From: an uncultured Prevotella sp.
GTDB lineage: Bacteria > Bacteroidota > Bacteroidia > Bacteroidales > Bacteroidaceae
Reading direction: 5' to 3'
Assembly: GCA_944319945.1 (NCBI GenBank)
Contig: CALUFN010000005.1
Coordinates: forward strand, 1-64,000
Length of the DNA: 64,000 bases
Every line of letters begins with the position of its first letter. Position 1 is the stretch's first letter. The translations under genes and the position numbers were made by a program. The notes beneath the pieces are model-generated. The model did not search any database, had not been told where the DNA came from, and saw only the letters and a list, made by a program, of their open reading frames with translations. Of this stretch, positions 42,055 to 52,752 are shown in pieces.

Positions 42055-43239
42055 ATGGCAATTATTAAATGTCCGGAATGTGGTCATCAGACCAGCGACA
42101 AAGCACCGGTTTGTCCAAGTTGTGGTGTTGAAATTGCGGGAAAGATTGTGAAATGCCCCTATTGTGGAGAGATTTATTTCAAAAGCGAAATAGTATGCCC
42201 GCACTGCCATAAGGCCATACCGGCCGACAATGAGGGTAATGCTGCAGAACGGCTGCGGAATAACGCAGGAAATACCGACACATCAACCAGTACGGAGGTT
42301 GCGGTAGTCAAAGACAATGCGACGGCTTTGACCGAAACGGGCGGCAACACCGCTCCCGATGCAGACAACAAGAAGAAAAACGGAAAAGCGACGCTGATAG
42401 TTTCAATCGTCATTGCCGTCATAGTGCTGGGCACCTGCCTTTATTTTTACAACAATGCGAAAAGCGACAAAGAGCAGGAAGAATATGAATTTGCCATGAG
42501 GAGCGAGGACCCGACAATACTGCAAACTTACCTGAATAACTTCAAGGACGCCCCACAGGCACACGTTGACTCGATAACAGCCCACCTTGAGAGGCTGTTA
42601 AAAGAGGATGAAGAGTGGACTAACGCCGTAGTCAGCGGTTCAAAGATTGCCCTGACTGATTACATTAAGAATAATCCAGACAGCCCACACAAGCAAGAGG
42701 CGTTGGAAAAGATCGACTCTATCGACTGGGCGCAATGCGTAAAACTTAATACGGAAGATTCTTACCAAATGTATGTTGACGCCCATTCCGACGGAAGACA
42801 TTACGAAGAGGCCATGATTGCGCTGAAAAAAATCAAGTCGGCCGAAGTCAGCCTCGACGAGAAGCTCGTAATAAGCAACATCTTCCATAACTTCTTTGTA
42901 AGCATAAACACGAAAGACGAAAACGGACTGACAGCCAACATAGGCGAATTTGTGAATTTCCTCGGGAAGCAAGACGCAACCAAAAGCGACATCATATCAT
43001 TCATGCACAAGCTGTATAAAGACGATATCGAAAGCATGGTATGGAGCCTGCCCGGCGGTTACGACATACAAAAGAAAGAAATAGGCGACGAACAGTACGA
43101 ATACGACACTACTTTCATGGCCGAACAAGACGTGAATAAGACCGACGGCACGAAAGTAACGAACAAATACCGTATCAACGCAAAGGTTGATCCTGACGGT
43201 AAGATAACGGATTTCGCAATGACAAGAATCGTAGAATAA
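42055..43239 (+). CDS. Zinc-ribbon single-pass membrane protein
   Basis: Protein of 394 residues. Two zinc ribbons (C5/C8 with a CPSC pair; a second with CPYC and CPHC) fill residues 1-56. A low-complexity Thr/Asn/Ala linker follows, then a Lys-rich stop and one membrane helix (about 108-126). The outer part (about 130-394) is helical and TPR-like, with a C-terminal NTF2-like alpha/beta segment. Such proteins are common in Bacteroidales and unassigned. It may sense or anchor something at the inner membrane. It probably shares a transcript with the GH25 gene. Confidence 0.75.
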   Translation: MAIIKCPECGHQTSDKAPVCPSCGVEIAGKIVKCPYCGEIYFKSEIVCPHCHKAIPADNEGNAAERLRNNAGNTDTSTSTEVAVVKDNATALTETGGNTAPDADNKKKNGKATLIVSIVIAVIVLGTCLYFYNNAKSDKEQEEYEFAMRSEDPTILQTYLNNFKDAPQAHVDSITAHLERLLKEDEEWTNAVVSGSKIALTDYIKNNPDSPHKQEALEKIDSIDWAQCVKLNTEDSYQMYVDAHSDGRHYEEAMIALKKIKSAEVSLDEKLVISNIFHNFFVSINTKDENGLTANIGEFVNFLGKQDATKSDIISFMHKLYKDDIESMVWSLPGGYDIQKKEIGDEQYEYDTTFMAEQDVNKTDGTKVTNKYRINAKVDPDGKITDFAMTRIVE

Positions 43240-43333
43240 CAATCATCCATAAACTAACAGATAAAGCCTTTACTCTACATACCGCAACGGCATGTTAAGT
43301 ATTGGCTTTATTTCATCTAAACACATTTATTTA

Positions 43334-45067
43334 ATGAAATATAGGCTTATTTCCTTATTAGTAATCATCTGCAACTTCAACATCATGATAATGGGACAAG
43401 AAAAGAAAATCGAACTGCGTGTCTTACAAACAAGCGACGTGCACGGCTGTTTCTTTCCTTATGATTTCATCAACAGGACTCCCACGTCCGGCTCAATGGC
43501 AAGAGTGTCAAGCTACGTCAAGAAACTCAGGGCAGCGTATGGAGACAAGTTGCTGCTTTTCGACAACGGAGACATTCTGCAAGGCCAACCCACGTGTTAT
43601 TTCTGCAATTACGTAAAACCTGATATGCCTAACGTAGCGGCTTCGATAATCAATTATTTGGAATATGACGCGCAAACGATAGGCAACCATGACATCGAAA
43701 CCGGACATGCAGTCTACGATAAGTGGATTAAAGAGGTAAAATGCCCGATGCTCGGCGCAAATATAATAAACACGGCTACGGGCGAACCTTATCTCGAACC
43801 GTATCATATATTCGTCCGCGACGGTGTACGCATCGCCGTTTTAGGACTTATTACTCCGGCCATACCAAACTGGCTCAACCAACAATTATGGTCGGGCATG
43901 CGTTTTGATAACATGGTGGAAAGTGCCAAGAAATGGATTGAACGCATAAAGGCCAACGAGCATCCTGACATCATAATAGGCCTGTTCCACTCGGGACGAG
44001 ACGGTGGAATAACAACAAGCGACTATGAAGAGAACGCATCTTTAAGGATTGCTGCTGAGATAGAAGGCTTCGACCTGATACTTTACGGGCACGACCACAG
44101 AAGCAACAAGGAAATAGTAAAAGGCCCGAAGGGTGAAAGCGTGCTTTGCCTCAATCCATCATCGAACGCAAATTATGTGTGCGACGCACAAATAAGCCTG
44201 ACGATAGTTGACGGGAAGGTAGTATCAAAGAATGTCACGGGCGGAATCAAAGACATAAAATCCGAACCGATTGACAACGAGTTCATGTCTTATTTCAAAA
44301 AAGACATCGACACCGTAAACACTTTTGTCAACCGAAAGATCGGGACTTTTGAAAGCTCTATCTTCACCAGAGATTCATATTTCGGCAACAGCGCATTTTG
44401 TGATTTCATACACAACTTACAACTCAAGATAACAGGAGCTGACATTTCATTCAACGCGCCGTTGTCGTTTGATACAAGTATCGAGGCCGGAGACGTACAT
44501 GTCAGCGACATGTTCAACCTATATAAATATGAAAACCAGATATACGTCTTAAGAATGACCGGTAAGGAGATACACGACTATCTTGAAATGAGCTATGCTC
44601 TTTGGACTAACACGATGACCTCGCGTACCGACCACATAATGCTGATTGAGAAAAACGGCAATGCGCCACACGGATACGGATTCAAGAATCTTGCTTTCAA
44701 CTTTGACAGCGCAGCGGGAATCGACTACGAAGTGGATGTCACCAAACCGCAAGGACAAAAGATAAGAATCATACGCATGTCAAACGGAGACGCCTTCGAC
44801 GAATCTAAATGGTACGACGTAGCAATGAACAGCTATCGGGGAAACGGCGGAGGCGAACTGCTGACGAAGGGAGCAAAGATTCCGCACGATTCATTGCCTG
44901 GCAGAATCGTATATGAAAGCGAACGCGACCAACGATATTATCTTATGAAAGAGATAGAAAAAGCCGGAGTGATGACCCCCCAACCTAATGACAACTGGCG
45001 GTTTGTGCCTGTTGACTGGACAAAACATGCCATTTTACAAGACCGAAAGCTATTGTTCGGGCTGTAA
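43334..45067 (+). CDS. 5'-nucleotidase/UDP-sugar hydrolase family phosphoesterase
   Basis: Exported metallophosphoesterase of 577 residues. The start at 43334 gives a signal peptide (MKYRLISLLVIICNFNIMIM). The N-terminal metal-binding domain (about 25-320) contains LQTSDVHGCFFP, FDNGDILQG, TIGNHDIE, GLFHSG and YGHDHRS, the complete two-metal site. The C-terminal 5'-nucleotidase domain (about 330-570) has FCDFIHNLQLK and NSYRGNGGGELL. It should release phosphate from nucleotides or related esters in the periplasm. Whether it is anchored is not clear, as no lipobox is seen. Confidence 0.92.
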   Translation: MKYRLISLLVIICNFNIMIMGQEKKIELRVLQTSDVHGCFFPYDFINRTPTSGSMARVSSYVKKLRAAYGDKLLLFDNGDILQGQPTCYFCNYVKPDMPNVAASIINYLEYDAQTIGNHDIETGHAVYDKWIKEVKCPMLGANIINTATGEPYLEPYHIFVRDGVRIAVLGLITPAIPNWLNQQLWSGMRFDNMVESAKKWIERIKANEHPDIIIGLFHSGRDGGITTSDYEENASLRIAAEIEGFDLILYGHDHRSNKEIVKGPKGESVLCLNPSSNANYVCDAQISLTIVDGKVVSKNVTGGIKDIKSEPIDNEFMSYFKKDIDTVNTFVNRKIGTFESSIFTRDSYFGNSAFCDFIHNLQLKITGADISFNAPLSFDTSIEAGDVHVSDMFNLYKYENQIYVLRMTGKEIHDYLEMSYALWTNTMTSRTDHIMLIEKNGNAPHGYGFKNLAFNFDSAAGIDYEVDVTKPQGQKIRIIRMSNGDAFDESKWYDVAMNSYRGNGGGELLTKGAKIPHDSLPGRIVYESERDQRYYLMKEIEKAGVMTPQPNDNWRFVPVDWTKHAILQDRKLLFGL

Positions 45068-45106
45068 TCGGTAAGCTATTAAAGGCCGTCTAAAAAACAT
45101 ACGATA

Positions 45107-45880
45107 ATGAAAAAATATTGGTTCATATTCTGCCATTCCGAGCTAATGCTTGAGAAGACCGAAGACGGGAATTATACCATCCCGTTTCAAGAGAACGCAC
45201 CGACTGACATTGCCGTCCCGGCAAGCGAAATACATAACATAACTCCGCTTGACGGAAAAGAAGTTAAGACTTACGCGACCGACTCTATCAGCACTGACCC
45301 GCAATATGAGTTGTGCGCCCTGCGCACGTCATACAAAAAACTGGCACTTGAGCTATACCTGAAGGCAGGGAAATGCGCTGAGATATTATATTGGGACGCT
45401 AACACGCAATTTTGCGGTAAATGCGGCGGACGCATGAAGCTCCATACCGACATATCGAAAGTATGCCAAAAGTGCGGCCGTGAAATATGGCCTCAACTTT
45501 CAACGGCAATCATCGTGCTAATACACAAAGGCGACGACGTGCTCCTCGTACACGCCAATAACTTCAAAGGTCACTATTACGGACTCGTAGCGGGGTTTGT
45601 TGAAACAGGGGAAACACTTGAACAAGCCGTCAGCCGGGAAGTCATGGAGGAGACCGGCCTGAAAATAAAAAACATACGCTATTTCAGCTCGCAACCCTGG
45701 CCTTATCCGTGCGGACTGATGGTCGGGTTCAATGCCGAATACGAAAGCGGCGAGATAAAATTACAACGATCCGAACTCGGAGCGGGAGGCTGGTTTAATA
45801 AAAACGCTCTCCCCGAGATACCTGAAAAACTGTCTATCGCAAGAAAGCTGATTGACAACTGGCTTGAAAGCTATCAATAA
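45107..45880 (+). CDS. nudC: NAD+ diphosphatase (Nudix)
   Basis: Cytoplasmic enzyme of 257 residues that splits NAD(H) into NMN(H) and AMP; relatives also remove NAD caps from RNA. An N-terminal domain (about 1-95) precedes a four-Cys zinc ribbon (FCGKCGG, VCQKCGRE; about 102-125). The Nudix box is GFVETGETLEQAVSREVMEETGL (given here in pieces: GFVETGETLEQAV, then SREVMEETGL), and the NudC-specific SQPWPYP follows about 15 residues later. Length is normal. It is 39 bp after the phosphoesterase gene and ends before a strong terminator. Confidence 0.94.
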   Translation: MKKYWFIFCHSELMLEKTEDGNYTIPFQENAPTDIAVPASEIHNITPLDGKEVKTYATDSISTDPQYELCALRTSYKKLALELYLKAGKCAEILYWDANTQFCGKCGGRMKLHTDISKVCQKCGREIWPQLSTAIIVLIHKGDDVLLVHANNFKGHYYGLVAGFVETGETLEQAVSREVMEETGLKIKNIRYFSSQPWPYPCGLMVGFNAEYESGEIKLQRSELGAGGWFNKNALPEIPEKLSIARKLIDNWLESYQ

Positions 45881-45914
45881 TAAGTTCAAGATGCCGAATA
45901 TCATCAAGTCGTAT

Positions 45915-45980
45915 TAAAAAACATGCGTAGTCGGGAATGTGGGCTTAACAGCCATACTTCCCTACTACGCATGTTTTTTT
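45915..45980. terminator. Strong bidirectional terminator
   Basis: ACATGCGTAG (45921-45930) pairs with CTACGCATGT (45965-45974), with a further GGGAA/TTCCC stem inside. Runs of A before and T after allow termination on both strands, between convergent nudC and fcl. Confidence 0.9.
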
Positions 45981-45985
45981 GAGAA

Positions 45986-47086
45986 TTAAACGGTCTGGTG
46001 ATTTATACAAATTCCCAACTTATACCATTCGTACAACTTATGTACGCCTTCGTCTATCTCAATCTTATGATGCCAACCTAGATTGTGCAACTTGGTAACA
46101 TCGGTTAACTTACGAGGCGTACCGTCGGGTTTAGAAGAGTCCCACTTCAATTCTCCCTTAAAGCCGACTTCGGCTACAACCTTCTCGGCCAACTCGCGTA
46201 TGCTAAGTTCCTTACCGGTACCTACATTGATATGGCAATTCCTTATTTCCTTATCATCCTTACCGTAAGTATCCTTAAAATCTACGTTCAGCAGGACGTA
46301 AACACTTGCGTCAGCCATCTCTTCGCTCCAAAGAAATTCACGCATCGGGCTACCCGTACCCCACAACGTGACCGACTCAGGCCTAATGCCGAACTTTGCC
46401 AACTTATCCAGAATCTCAGACTCGGTGTTGCTTCCGTTCACGCCTTCTACGGGACGCAAGTCGATGTCTTTTCTAACCTCATCCCATTTACCTTCATTCA
46501 GGCACTTTGCCAAATGCACCTTGCGGATCATCGCCGGAAGTACATGGCTGTTCTCCAAATGAAAGTTGTCATTAGGTCCATAAAGATTGGTCGGCATGAC
46601 GGCCACATAATTGCAACCATACTGTATGCTGAAACTTTCACACATCTTAAGCCCCGCAATCTTAGCTATCGCATAAGGCTCGTTCGTGTACTCAAGCTCC
46701 GAGGTAAGCAGGGCGTCCTCTTTCATAGGCTGCGGTGCCATGCGTGGATAAATGCAAGTGCTACCGAGAAACAGCAGCTTCTTTACGCCATGTCGGAAAC
46801 TCTCTCCGATGACATTCTGCTGTATCTGAAGATTCTGAAAGATGAAATCCGCACGGTAATTCAAGTTAGCCATGATGCCGCCTACATGCGCCGCCGCAAG
46901 GACAACGGCATCCGGCCGCTCGTCATCGAAAAACTTTTTCACCGCAACAGGATCAAGCAGGTCAAGCTCCTTATGGCTACGGCCTACAAGATTATCATAG
47001 CCGCGCGACTTCAGATTGTTCCAAATTGCCGAGCCTACTAATCCGTGGTGCCCGGCAACATATATCTTAGAAGTTTTATCCAACAT
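45986..47086 (-). CDS. fcl: GDP-L-fucose synthase
   Basis: NADPH-dependent epimerase-reductase of 366 residues that turns GDP-4-keto-6-deoxymannose into GDP-L-fucose. The Rossmann start is VAGHHGLVGSAI; AAHVGGI and LGSTCIYP follow; the catalytic YxxxK is in EPYAIAKIAGLKMCES. The family segment LWGTGSPMREFLW is clear. It is about 45 residues longer than E. coli Fcl, with an inserted stretch near 215-240 that is usual in Bacteroidota. It lies 2 bp after gmd in a manC-gmd-fcl operon and would supply GDP-fucose for capsule or surface glycoproteins. Confidence 0.95.
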   Translation of the reverse strand: MLDKTSKIYVAGHHGLVGSAIWNNLKSRGYDNLVGRSHKELDLLDPVAVKKFFDDERPDAVVLAAAHVGGIMANLNYRADFIFQNLQIQQNVIGESFRHGVKKLLFLGSTCIYPRMAPQPMKEDALLTSELEYTNEPYAIAKIAGLKMCESFSIQYGCNYVAVMPTNLYGPNDNFHLENSHVLPAMIRKVHLAKCLNEGKWDEVRKDIDLRPVEGVNGSNTESEILDKLAKFGIRPESVTLWGTGSPMREFLWSEEMADASVYVLLNVDFKDTYGKDDKEIRNCHINVGTGKELSIRELAEKVVAEVGFKGELKWDSSKPDGTPRKLTDVTKLHNLGWHHKIEIDEGVHKLYEWYKLGICINHQTV

Positions 47087-47088
47087 GA

Positions 47089-48174
47089 TTATTCCGCCAT
47101 TTGAGCCTTGATATAAAGTTTTCTTACAAACTTCATGTCGTGCTGAACCATTATATTTACCAACTCATTAAACGGAGTCTTGACCGGATTCCAACCTAAC
47201 ACTCTCTTCGCCTTAGCCGGATTACCGAGCAGCTGGTCTACCTCGCAAGGACGGAAATACTTCGGGTCTACTTCCACAAGCACTTTTCCTGACTTTACGT
47301 CGATGCCTTTCTCGTCAACGCCTTCGCCTTCCCAACGGAGTTCTATACCCGCAGCCTTAAACGCTAAGGTGCAAAACTCACGTACCGTATGCATTTCTCC
47401 GGTAGCAATAACGAAGTCGTCCGGTTCGGGTTGCTGCAGGATCATCCACATGCATTCAACGTAATCGCGCGCATATCCCCAGTCCCTGCGTGCGTCAAGA
47501 TTGCCGAGATAAAGTTTATCCTGGAACCCTTGAACTATCCTACATGCGGCAAGAGTAATCTTGCGGGTGACGAAGTTCTCACCGCGGCGCTCGCTTTCGT
47601 GGTTGAACAATATGCCGTTGCAGCAATACATTCCGTAGCTTTCACGATAGTTCTTCATTATCCAAAAGCCATACAGTTTTGCGACCGAATACGGCGAACG
47701 CGGATAAAACGGCGTAGTCTCGCTTTGCGGCACCTCCTGCACCTTACCGTACAGCTCAGACGTTGAAGCCTGGTAAATGCGGCATTCTTTTTCCAAGCCG
47801 CATATCCTTACGGCCTCCAACAGCCTTAATACGCCTACGGCATCGGTGTCAGCCGTATATTCAGGCACGTCGAACGACACCTTGACATGGCTTTGGGCGG
47901 CAAGATTATATATTTCAGTAGGCTTGACTTCACCGATTATGCGAATCAGCGAAGACGAGTCGGTCATATCAGCCCAATGCAAGTCAACAAGGCGCGACTT
48001 CTTCATGTCGCGCACCCATTCGTCCAAATAAAGATGCTCTATCCTTCCCGTATTAAACGATGAAGAACGGCGTAACAATCCATGTACCTCATACCCTTTT
48101 TCGATTAGGAACTCGGCCAGGTAAGAACCGTCCTGGCCGGTTATTCCCGTAATCAAAGCAACGTTTTTTTTCAT
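47089..48174 (-). CDS. gmd: GDP-mannose 4,6-dehydratase
   Basis: SDR enzyme of 361 residues that makes GDP-4-keto-6-deoxymannose. The NADP site is [16 protein letters not shown]; then [14 protein letters not shown], the catalytic YSVAKLYGF and [17 protein letters not shown], which is diagnostic for Gmd. It is the middle gene between manC (32 bp away) and fcl. Confidence 0.97.
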   Translation of the reverse strand: MKKNVALITGITGQDGSYLAEFLIEKGYEVHGLLRRSSSFNTGRIEHLYLDEWVRDMKKSRLVDLHWADMTDSSSLIRIIGEVKPTEIYNLAAQSHVKVSFDVPEYTADTDAVGVLRLLEAVRICGLEKECRIYQASTSELYGKVQEVPQSETTPFYPRSPYSVAKLYGFWIMKNYRESYGMYCCNGILFNHESERRGENFVTRKITLAACRIVQGFQDKLYLGNLDARRDWGYARDYVECMWMILQQPEPDDFVIATGEMHTVREFCTLAFKAAGIELRWEGEGVDEKGIDVKSGKVLVEVDPKYFRPCEVDQLLGNPAKAKRVLGWNPVKTPFNELVNIMVQHDMKFVRKLYIKAQMAE

Positions 48175-48206
48175 TTTCTGATTAAATAAAGTTTTTATAT
48201 GCTGGT

Positions 48207-49277
48207 TTAGTTGTCGTCTTCGGAAAATTGCTTTATGCGTTGTTCTTCTGATAATTTACAAATCAACAACTTATCATCCTTCTCAGCCACTATAAAGCCG
48301 TCAAGGCCCTGTATTACCACCTTCTTCTTATCCAGCGTGTGCACTATGCAGTTATGGGTGTCGTAAAGCGATACGTTATTTCCTATAACACCGTTACCGT
48401 AAAGATCTTTCTTTGTCTGTACCAACAGCGAGCCCCATGTGCCCAAGTCGCTCCAGCCGAAGTCTGCCGGGCACACGAATATCTCCTCGGCCTTCTCCAT
48501 TATGGCATAGTCTACGGATATGTTCTCACACTCAGGGAATCTGCGGTTTATCTCCTCCTGCTCTTGAGGCGTGCCGTAGATTGAGAGCATTCCCTCGAAA
48601 ATCTTGCTGATGGCCGGTTGGTAAATCCTAAAGGCGTTGACTATCGTGCTAACGCTCCAGATGAAGATGCCTGCATTCCAAAAATAACTCTTATTCTTTA
48701 TATATTTCTTAGCCGTCTCCAAGTCGGGTTTCTCCCTGAAAGAGTCGACCCTGAATATCTCCTTATTGCGCGGCGAGCTTGAGGACAGGTCGGCCTGTAT
48801 GTATCCGTATCCGGTCTCCGGGCGCGTAGGCTTCATGCCGAGCGTTATTATGGCGTCGGTCTCGCTTGCGAACTTCAGGCATTGCGTAACCACGCGGCGA
48901 AACTCTTCGCCGTTCATCACCACATGGTCGCTCGGAGACACTACTATGTTAGCGTTTCTGTCTTTTGCCTTAATCCTCCAGCTTACGTATGCTATGCACG
49001 GTGCGGTGTTGCGCCTGCACGGTTCGCACAGTATGTTCTCCACCGGTATCTCAGGCAGCTGCTCCCTCACTACGTCCTTGTAGTTAACACTCGTTACGAC
49101 CCATACGTTTTCAGGAGCACATACTCCCTTAAACCTGTCAAAAGTCAACTGCAACAACGAACGGCCTGTTCCTAATACGTCTATGAACTGTTTAGGTTTT
49201 TCTGTCGTACTCATCGGCCAAAAGCGGCTGCCTACTCCGCCGGCCATTATGACTAAATGATTATTCGAATAAGCCAT
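48207..49277 (-). CDS. manC: Mannose-1-phosphate guanylyltransferase
   Basis: Nucleotidyltransferase of 356 residues that makes GDP-mannose from mannose-1-phosphate and GTP. The start motif is [69 protein letters not shown] and [11 protein letters not shown] follow in order. There is no C-terminal isomerase domain, so it is the short monofunctional type. First gene of the GDP-fucose operon. Confidence 0.95.
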   Translation of the reverse strand: MAYSNNHLVIMAGGVGSRFWPMSTTEKPKQFIDVLGTGRSLLQLTFDRFKGVCAPENVWVVTSVNYKDVVREQLPEIPVENILCEPCRRNTAPCIAYVSWRIKAKDRNANIVVSPSDHVVMNGEEFRRVVTQCLKFASETDAIITLGMKPTRPETGYGYIQADLSSSSPRNKEIFRVDSFREKPDLETAKKYIKNKSYFWNAGIFIWSVSTIVNAFRIYQPAISKIFEGMLSIYGTPQEQEEINRRFPECENISVDYAIMEKAEEIFVCPADFGWSDLGTWGSLLVQTKKDLYGNGVIGNNVSLYDTHNCIVHTLDKKKVVIQGLDGFIVAEKDDKLLICKLSEEQRIKQFSEDDN

Positions 49278-49308
49278 AAAACGTTTAAACTAATTAAGAT
49301 TTCAGGCA

Positions 49309-49316
49309 CAAAGTTA
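49309..49316 (-). promoter_or_regulatory. -7 element for the manC-gmd-fcl operon
   Basis: TAACTTTG on the minus strand, 32 bp before the manC start. A TTG is present upstream but at 15-bp spacing, so the -33 box is doubtful. Confidence 0.5.
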
Positions 49317-49350
49317 ACAAAAAAAGGAATACAAGGAAGAAAAAGAAGAA

Positions 49351-49382
49351 AAAAAGACGGATTTTTCATCCGTCTTTTTTTC
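49351..49382. terminator. Bidirectional terminator after xylA
   Basis: AGACGGAT (49355-49362) pairs with ATCCGTCT (49368-49375), loop TTTTC, flanked by a run of A and a run of six T. On the minus strand it ends the xylBA transcript before the manC promoter. Confidence 0.85.
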
Positions 49383-49397
49383 TTCTGTGGTTTTACT

Positions 49398-50714
49398 TTA
49401 TTTGCAATACCAGCTGACTATCGTCTCATAGAGCTCCTGCTTGCCTGAGGTTTGCTTCGGTTCGCCCACCTCCTTTGCATAAGCTACGATGTCCTCGAGC
49501 GAGAGTTTGCCTTCCTCGAATTCCTTGCCCTTGCCTGAATCGAACGAAGCGTAACGGTCTTTCACCATTTGGCAGATAGGCGACTTCTCTATCAGGTTGG
49601 CGGCATTCTCCAATGCGCGGGCCATTGCGTCCATACCGCTTATGTGAGCGATGAAGAGGTCTTCCAAGTCAGTAGAGTTGCGGCGTATCTTCGCGTCGAA
49701 GTTAGAGCCTCCGTTGCCCAAGCCTCCGTTGCGTATTACGTGCATCATGGCCTGGGTCAGTTCCCAGTTGTCTATCGGGAACTGGTCGGTATCCCAACCG
49801 TTCTGGTAATCGCCTCGGTTGGCATCGATGCTGCCGAGCATGCCGTTGTCTACGGCTACGGCCAGTTCGTGCTCGAATGTGTGTCCGGCAAGGGTGGCGT
49901 GGTTTACTTCGATGTTAACCTTGAAATCATTTTCAAGGCCGTTGGCACGGAGGAATCCGATTACGGTTTCCGTATCCACGTCATACTGGTGCTTTGTCGG
50001 CTCCATCGGCTTCGGCTCTATCAGGAACGTGCCGGTGAATCCTTTTGAGCGGGCATAGTCGCGTGCTGCCTTCAACATGTTGGCCAAATGGTCTTTCTCG
50101 CGCTGCATCTGGGTGTTGAGCAGGCTCATGTAGCCCTCGCGGCCTCCCCAGAACACATAGTTTGTGCCTCCTAGCTTGATTGTAGCGTCGATAGCGTTCT
50201 TAATCTGTACGGCTGCGCGTGCCACTACGTCGAAGTCGGGGTTAGTCGCAGCACCGTTCATGTAGCGCTTATGGCCGAACACGTTGGCCGTGCCCCACAG
50301 GTTCTTAATGTTCGTGCCCTTCATTTTCTCAAGGGCGTAGTCGGTGATGGCCTTCATGCGTGCCTCGTATTCCTCGATGGTATCGCCTTCGTCTACGAGG
50401 TCAACGTCGTGGAAACAGAAATACTCTATACCCAGCTTCTCCATGATCTCAAAGCCTGCGTCCATCTTGTCTTTAGCACGCTCTACTGCGTCGGCCTTCT
50501 CGTCCCACGGATATACGCGGGTGCCGCCGCCGAACTGGTCGCCGCTGGCCTGGCCGAGCGTATGCCACCATGCCATGGCAAACTTCAGCCAGTCTTTCAT
50601 CTTCTTGCCCATTATCACTTTGTCAGCGTCGTAATAATGGAATGCTAACGGGTTAGTGCTGTCGGCACCCTCGAACTTGATTTTTCCGATTTGCGGAAAA
50701 TACTCTTTAGCCAT
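49398..50714 (-). CDS. xylA: Xylose isomerase
   Basis: Cytoplasmic metal-dependent enzyme of 438 residues converting D-xylose to D-xylulose. Family signatures include [19 protein letters not shown], the His in [42 protein letters not shown] with a metal Glu, [12 protein letters not shown] and [20 protein letters not shown]. It is the second gene of a xylB-xylA unit. No xylose transporter or regulator is next to it. Confidence 0.97.
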   Translation of the reverse strand: MAKEYFPQIGKIKFEGADSTNPLAFHYYDADKVIMGKKMKDWLKFAMAWWHTLGQASGDQFGGGTRVYPWDEKADAVERAKDKMDAGFEIMEKLGIEYFCFHDVDLVDEGDTIEEYEARMKAITDYALEKMKGTNIKNLWGTANVFGHKRYMNGAATNPDFDVVARAAVQIKNAIDATIKLGGTNYVFWGGREGYMSLLNTQMQREKDHLANMLKAARDYARSKGFTGTFLIEPKPMEPTKHQYDVDTETVIGFLRANGLENDFKVNIEVNHATLAGHTFEHELAVAVDNGMLGSIDANRGDYQNGWDTDQFPIDNWELTQAMMHVIRNGGLGNGGSNFDAKIRRNSTDLEDLFIAHISGMDAMARALENAANLIEKSPICQMVKDRYASFDSGKGKEFEEGKLSLEDIVAYAKEVGEPKQTSGKQELYETIVSWYCK

Positions 50715-50777
50715 AATGTTAGTTGTTTTTAAGGGTTATTAATATTGCCTAAGCTAAAGCCCGGTACGGTCACCGGG

Positions 50778-52277
50778 TCACTCGCTTATTAGTTTGTGTA
50801 AGTTTTCCTTCCATAAGGCGTATGCCTCGAGATACTCGCCACGCCGCCTTTCGTCGGGCCTGACTACCGAGAGTTGCCTCAGCGTGGCGAACGCTTCATC
50901 GTGGTCCTTGTATATGCCGCACCCAATGCCGGCTCCCTTAGCCGCTCCTACGCTGCCGTCGGTCTCGTAAAGCTCGATTGTCGCTCCGCTCACTCCGGCA
51001 AGGGTGTCGCGGAATATGCCGCTTAAGAACATGTTGGCGTTGCCGGCATGTATCTTGTTGATGTTCATTCCCATCTGCTGCATTATTTCCATTCCGTAAC
51101 AGAAGCTGAACACTATGCCTTCTTGCGCGGCGCGGATTATGTGCGCCTTACCATGCGTGTTGAAGTTCACTCCGTGTATCGAGCAGCCTATCTCCCTGTT
51201 TTCTAGCACTCTCTCGGCACCGTTGCCGAACGGTATCACCGTTACGCCGCCGCTGCCTATCGGCACTGTGGCGGCCAGCTCGTTCATGTCTGCATACGAT
51301 ATGCCCTCAGGTGCCACGTTGCGCCTTACCCACGCGTTGAGGATGCCCGTGCCGTTGATGCAGAGCAAAACTCCGAGACGGTCGAGGTCTTTGGCGTAAT
51401 TTACGTGGGCGAACGTGTTGACACGGCTGCAAGGGTCGTAATTCACTTCGCCCAACACGCCGTAAACCACTCCCGACGTGCCTGCCGTAGACGCTATTTC
51501 GCCTGGGTTGAACACGTTAAGGCTCAAAGCGTTGTTGGGCTGGTCGCCGGCCCTGTAGCTGATAGGCGTACCGGCCTTAAGCCCGAGTTCATCGGCAACC
51601 GAGGCGCTGACCTCGGCCTGCACGCTGAACGTAGGCACGATGTCGGCTATCAGGCTTTCGTCGAATCCGAAATAGTCAAGCAGGAAGCCGGCGGTCTCCT
51701 TGTTCCTGAAGTCCCAAAACATGCCTTCGCTCAGACCGCTTATCGTGGTGTTCACCACGCCGCTTAGCCTCATTGCGATGTAGTCGCCGGGCAGCATTAT
51801 CTTATATATCTTGTCGAATACTTCAGGCTCGTTATTCTTCACCCAAGCCAATTTCGCGGCGGTGAAGTTGCCGGGCGAGTTCAGCAGGTGCGACAGGCAC
51901 TTCTCCTGCCCCAACTCTTCAAAAGCCTTGCCGCCATATGGCACGGCCCTCGAGTCGCACCATATTATTGAAGGGCGCAGCACCTGCAAATCCTTATCCA
52001 CGCACACCAGACCGTGCATTTGGTACGAAATGCCTATCGCCTTAACGTCGTCGCCGCTTACGCCGGCGTCGGCCATTACTCGTCTCAAACTCAATTTGGC
52101 ATTATCCCACCACATTTGCGGGTCTTGCTCGGCCCATCCGGCCTTTACGGCCTTAATGGGGGCTTCTTTTTCCGGATAAAAGGCCGACGCCACGCACACG
52201 CCACTATCGGCATCCACAAGCGAAGCCTTGACCGACGAGCTGCCTACGTCGAAACCCAATAAATATCTTCCTGACAT
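50778..52277 (-). CDS. xylB: Xylulokinase
   Basis: FGGY-family kinase of 499 residues that phosphorylates D-xylulose to feed the pentose phosphate pathway. The ATP-binding start is LLGFDVGSSSVKASLVD; YQMHGLVCVD carries the substrate site; AGTSGVVYG and NGTGILNAWVRRN follow in the second domain. It is 63 bp upstream of xylA on the same strand. A small winged-helix gene ends 72 bp upstream and may belong to the same transcript. Confidence 0.95.
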   Translation of the reverse strand: MSGRYLLGFDVGSSSVKASLVDADSGVCVASAFYPEKEAPIKAVKAGWAEQDPQMWWDNAKLSLRRVMADAGVSGDDVKAIGISYQMHGLVCVDKDLQVLRPSIIWCDSRAVPYGGKAFEELGQEKCLSHLLNSPGNFTAAKLAWVKNNEPEVFDKIYKIMLPGDYIAMRLSGVVNTTISGLSEGMFWDFRNKETAGFLLDYFGFDESLIADIVPTFSVQAEVSASVADELGLKAGTPISYRAGDQPNNALSLNVFNPGEIASTAGTSGVVYGVLGEVNYDPCSRVNTFAHVNYAKDLDRLGVLLCINGTGILNAWVRRNVAPEGISYADMNELAATVPIGSGGVTVIPFGNGAERVLENREIGCSIHGVNFNTHGKAHIIRAAQEGIVFSFCYGMEIMQQMGMNINKIHAGNANMFLSGIFRDTLAGVSGATIELYETDGSVGAAKGAGIGCGIYKDHDEAFATLRQLSVVRPDERRRGEYLEAYALWKENLHKLISE

Positions 52278-52349
52278 ATATTTGCTTTAATATTATTGCG
52301 GATAAAGGCTTAGGCCATATCCGTCGTAGTTTGTTTCCTTGATAGTTTG

Positions 52350-52682
52350 TCAAAACAGCGACAGCGATTTATCCTCCTCTTCGCAAGCGGGAGTGCCGCC
52401 GTCCGTGCGGCATTCGTCCTTAAACTCGAATTGCAGTTGGCGTGAGGCATAAGTTGGATTCAGGCGGTAGACTCCGCGCACGTCCGTCCGTTCGACGATC
52501 GAGCCGGCAGCACGGCTGTTCCGGCTCAGATAGCAGGCCACTTGTCTGTACACGTCGCCGTAAGCGATCTCGCTGAACAGGTTGTTGCAATTATTGAACA
52601 CATGCCTTGCTATTTTCTTAACGCTAAGCCCCCTTTCGCCCGCCTCGCTTAGAATAAAAAGGATTTCGTTGCCGTAGTTCAT
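52350..52682 (-). CDS. Small winged-helix-like protein of unknown function
   Basis: Protein of 110 residues. Residues 1-75 suggest a winged-helix fold related to HARE-HTH (ILFILSEAGERGLSVKKIARHVFN, later VYRQVACYLSRNSRA and VERTDVRGVYRLN). The rest is acidic and disordered-looking. It may bind DNA, but no target is known. Its place between xylB and another winged-helix gene is noted; direct control of xylBA is a guess. Confidence 0.65.
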   Translation of the reverse strand: MNYGNEILFILSEAGERGLSVKKIARHVFNNCNNLFSEIAYGDVYRQVACYLSRNSRAAGSIVERTDVRGVYRLNPTYASRQLQFEFKDECRTDGGTPACEEEDKSLSLF

Positions 52683-52694
52683 AGAATTAGAATG

Positions 52695-52735
52695 AAGAAG
52701 GACCGGTGAGAGGTCATACTCCGCCAGTCCTTCTT
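52695..52735. terminator. Hairpin between two small genes
   Basis: AAGAAGGAC (52695-52703) pairs with GTCCTTCTT (52727-52735), with GG/CC pairing inside. It lies between the 52350 and 52753 genes, both on the minus strand; T-rich sequence follows on that strand. Confidence 0.55.
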
Positions 52736-52752
52736 AGATATCGTCTCAGCTA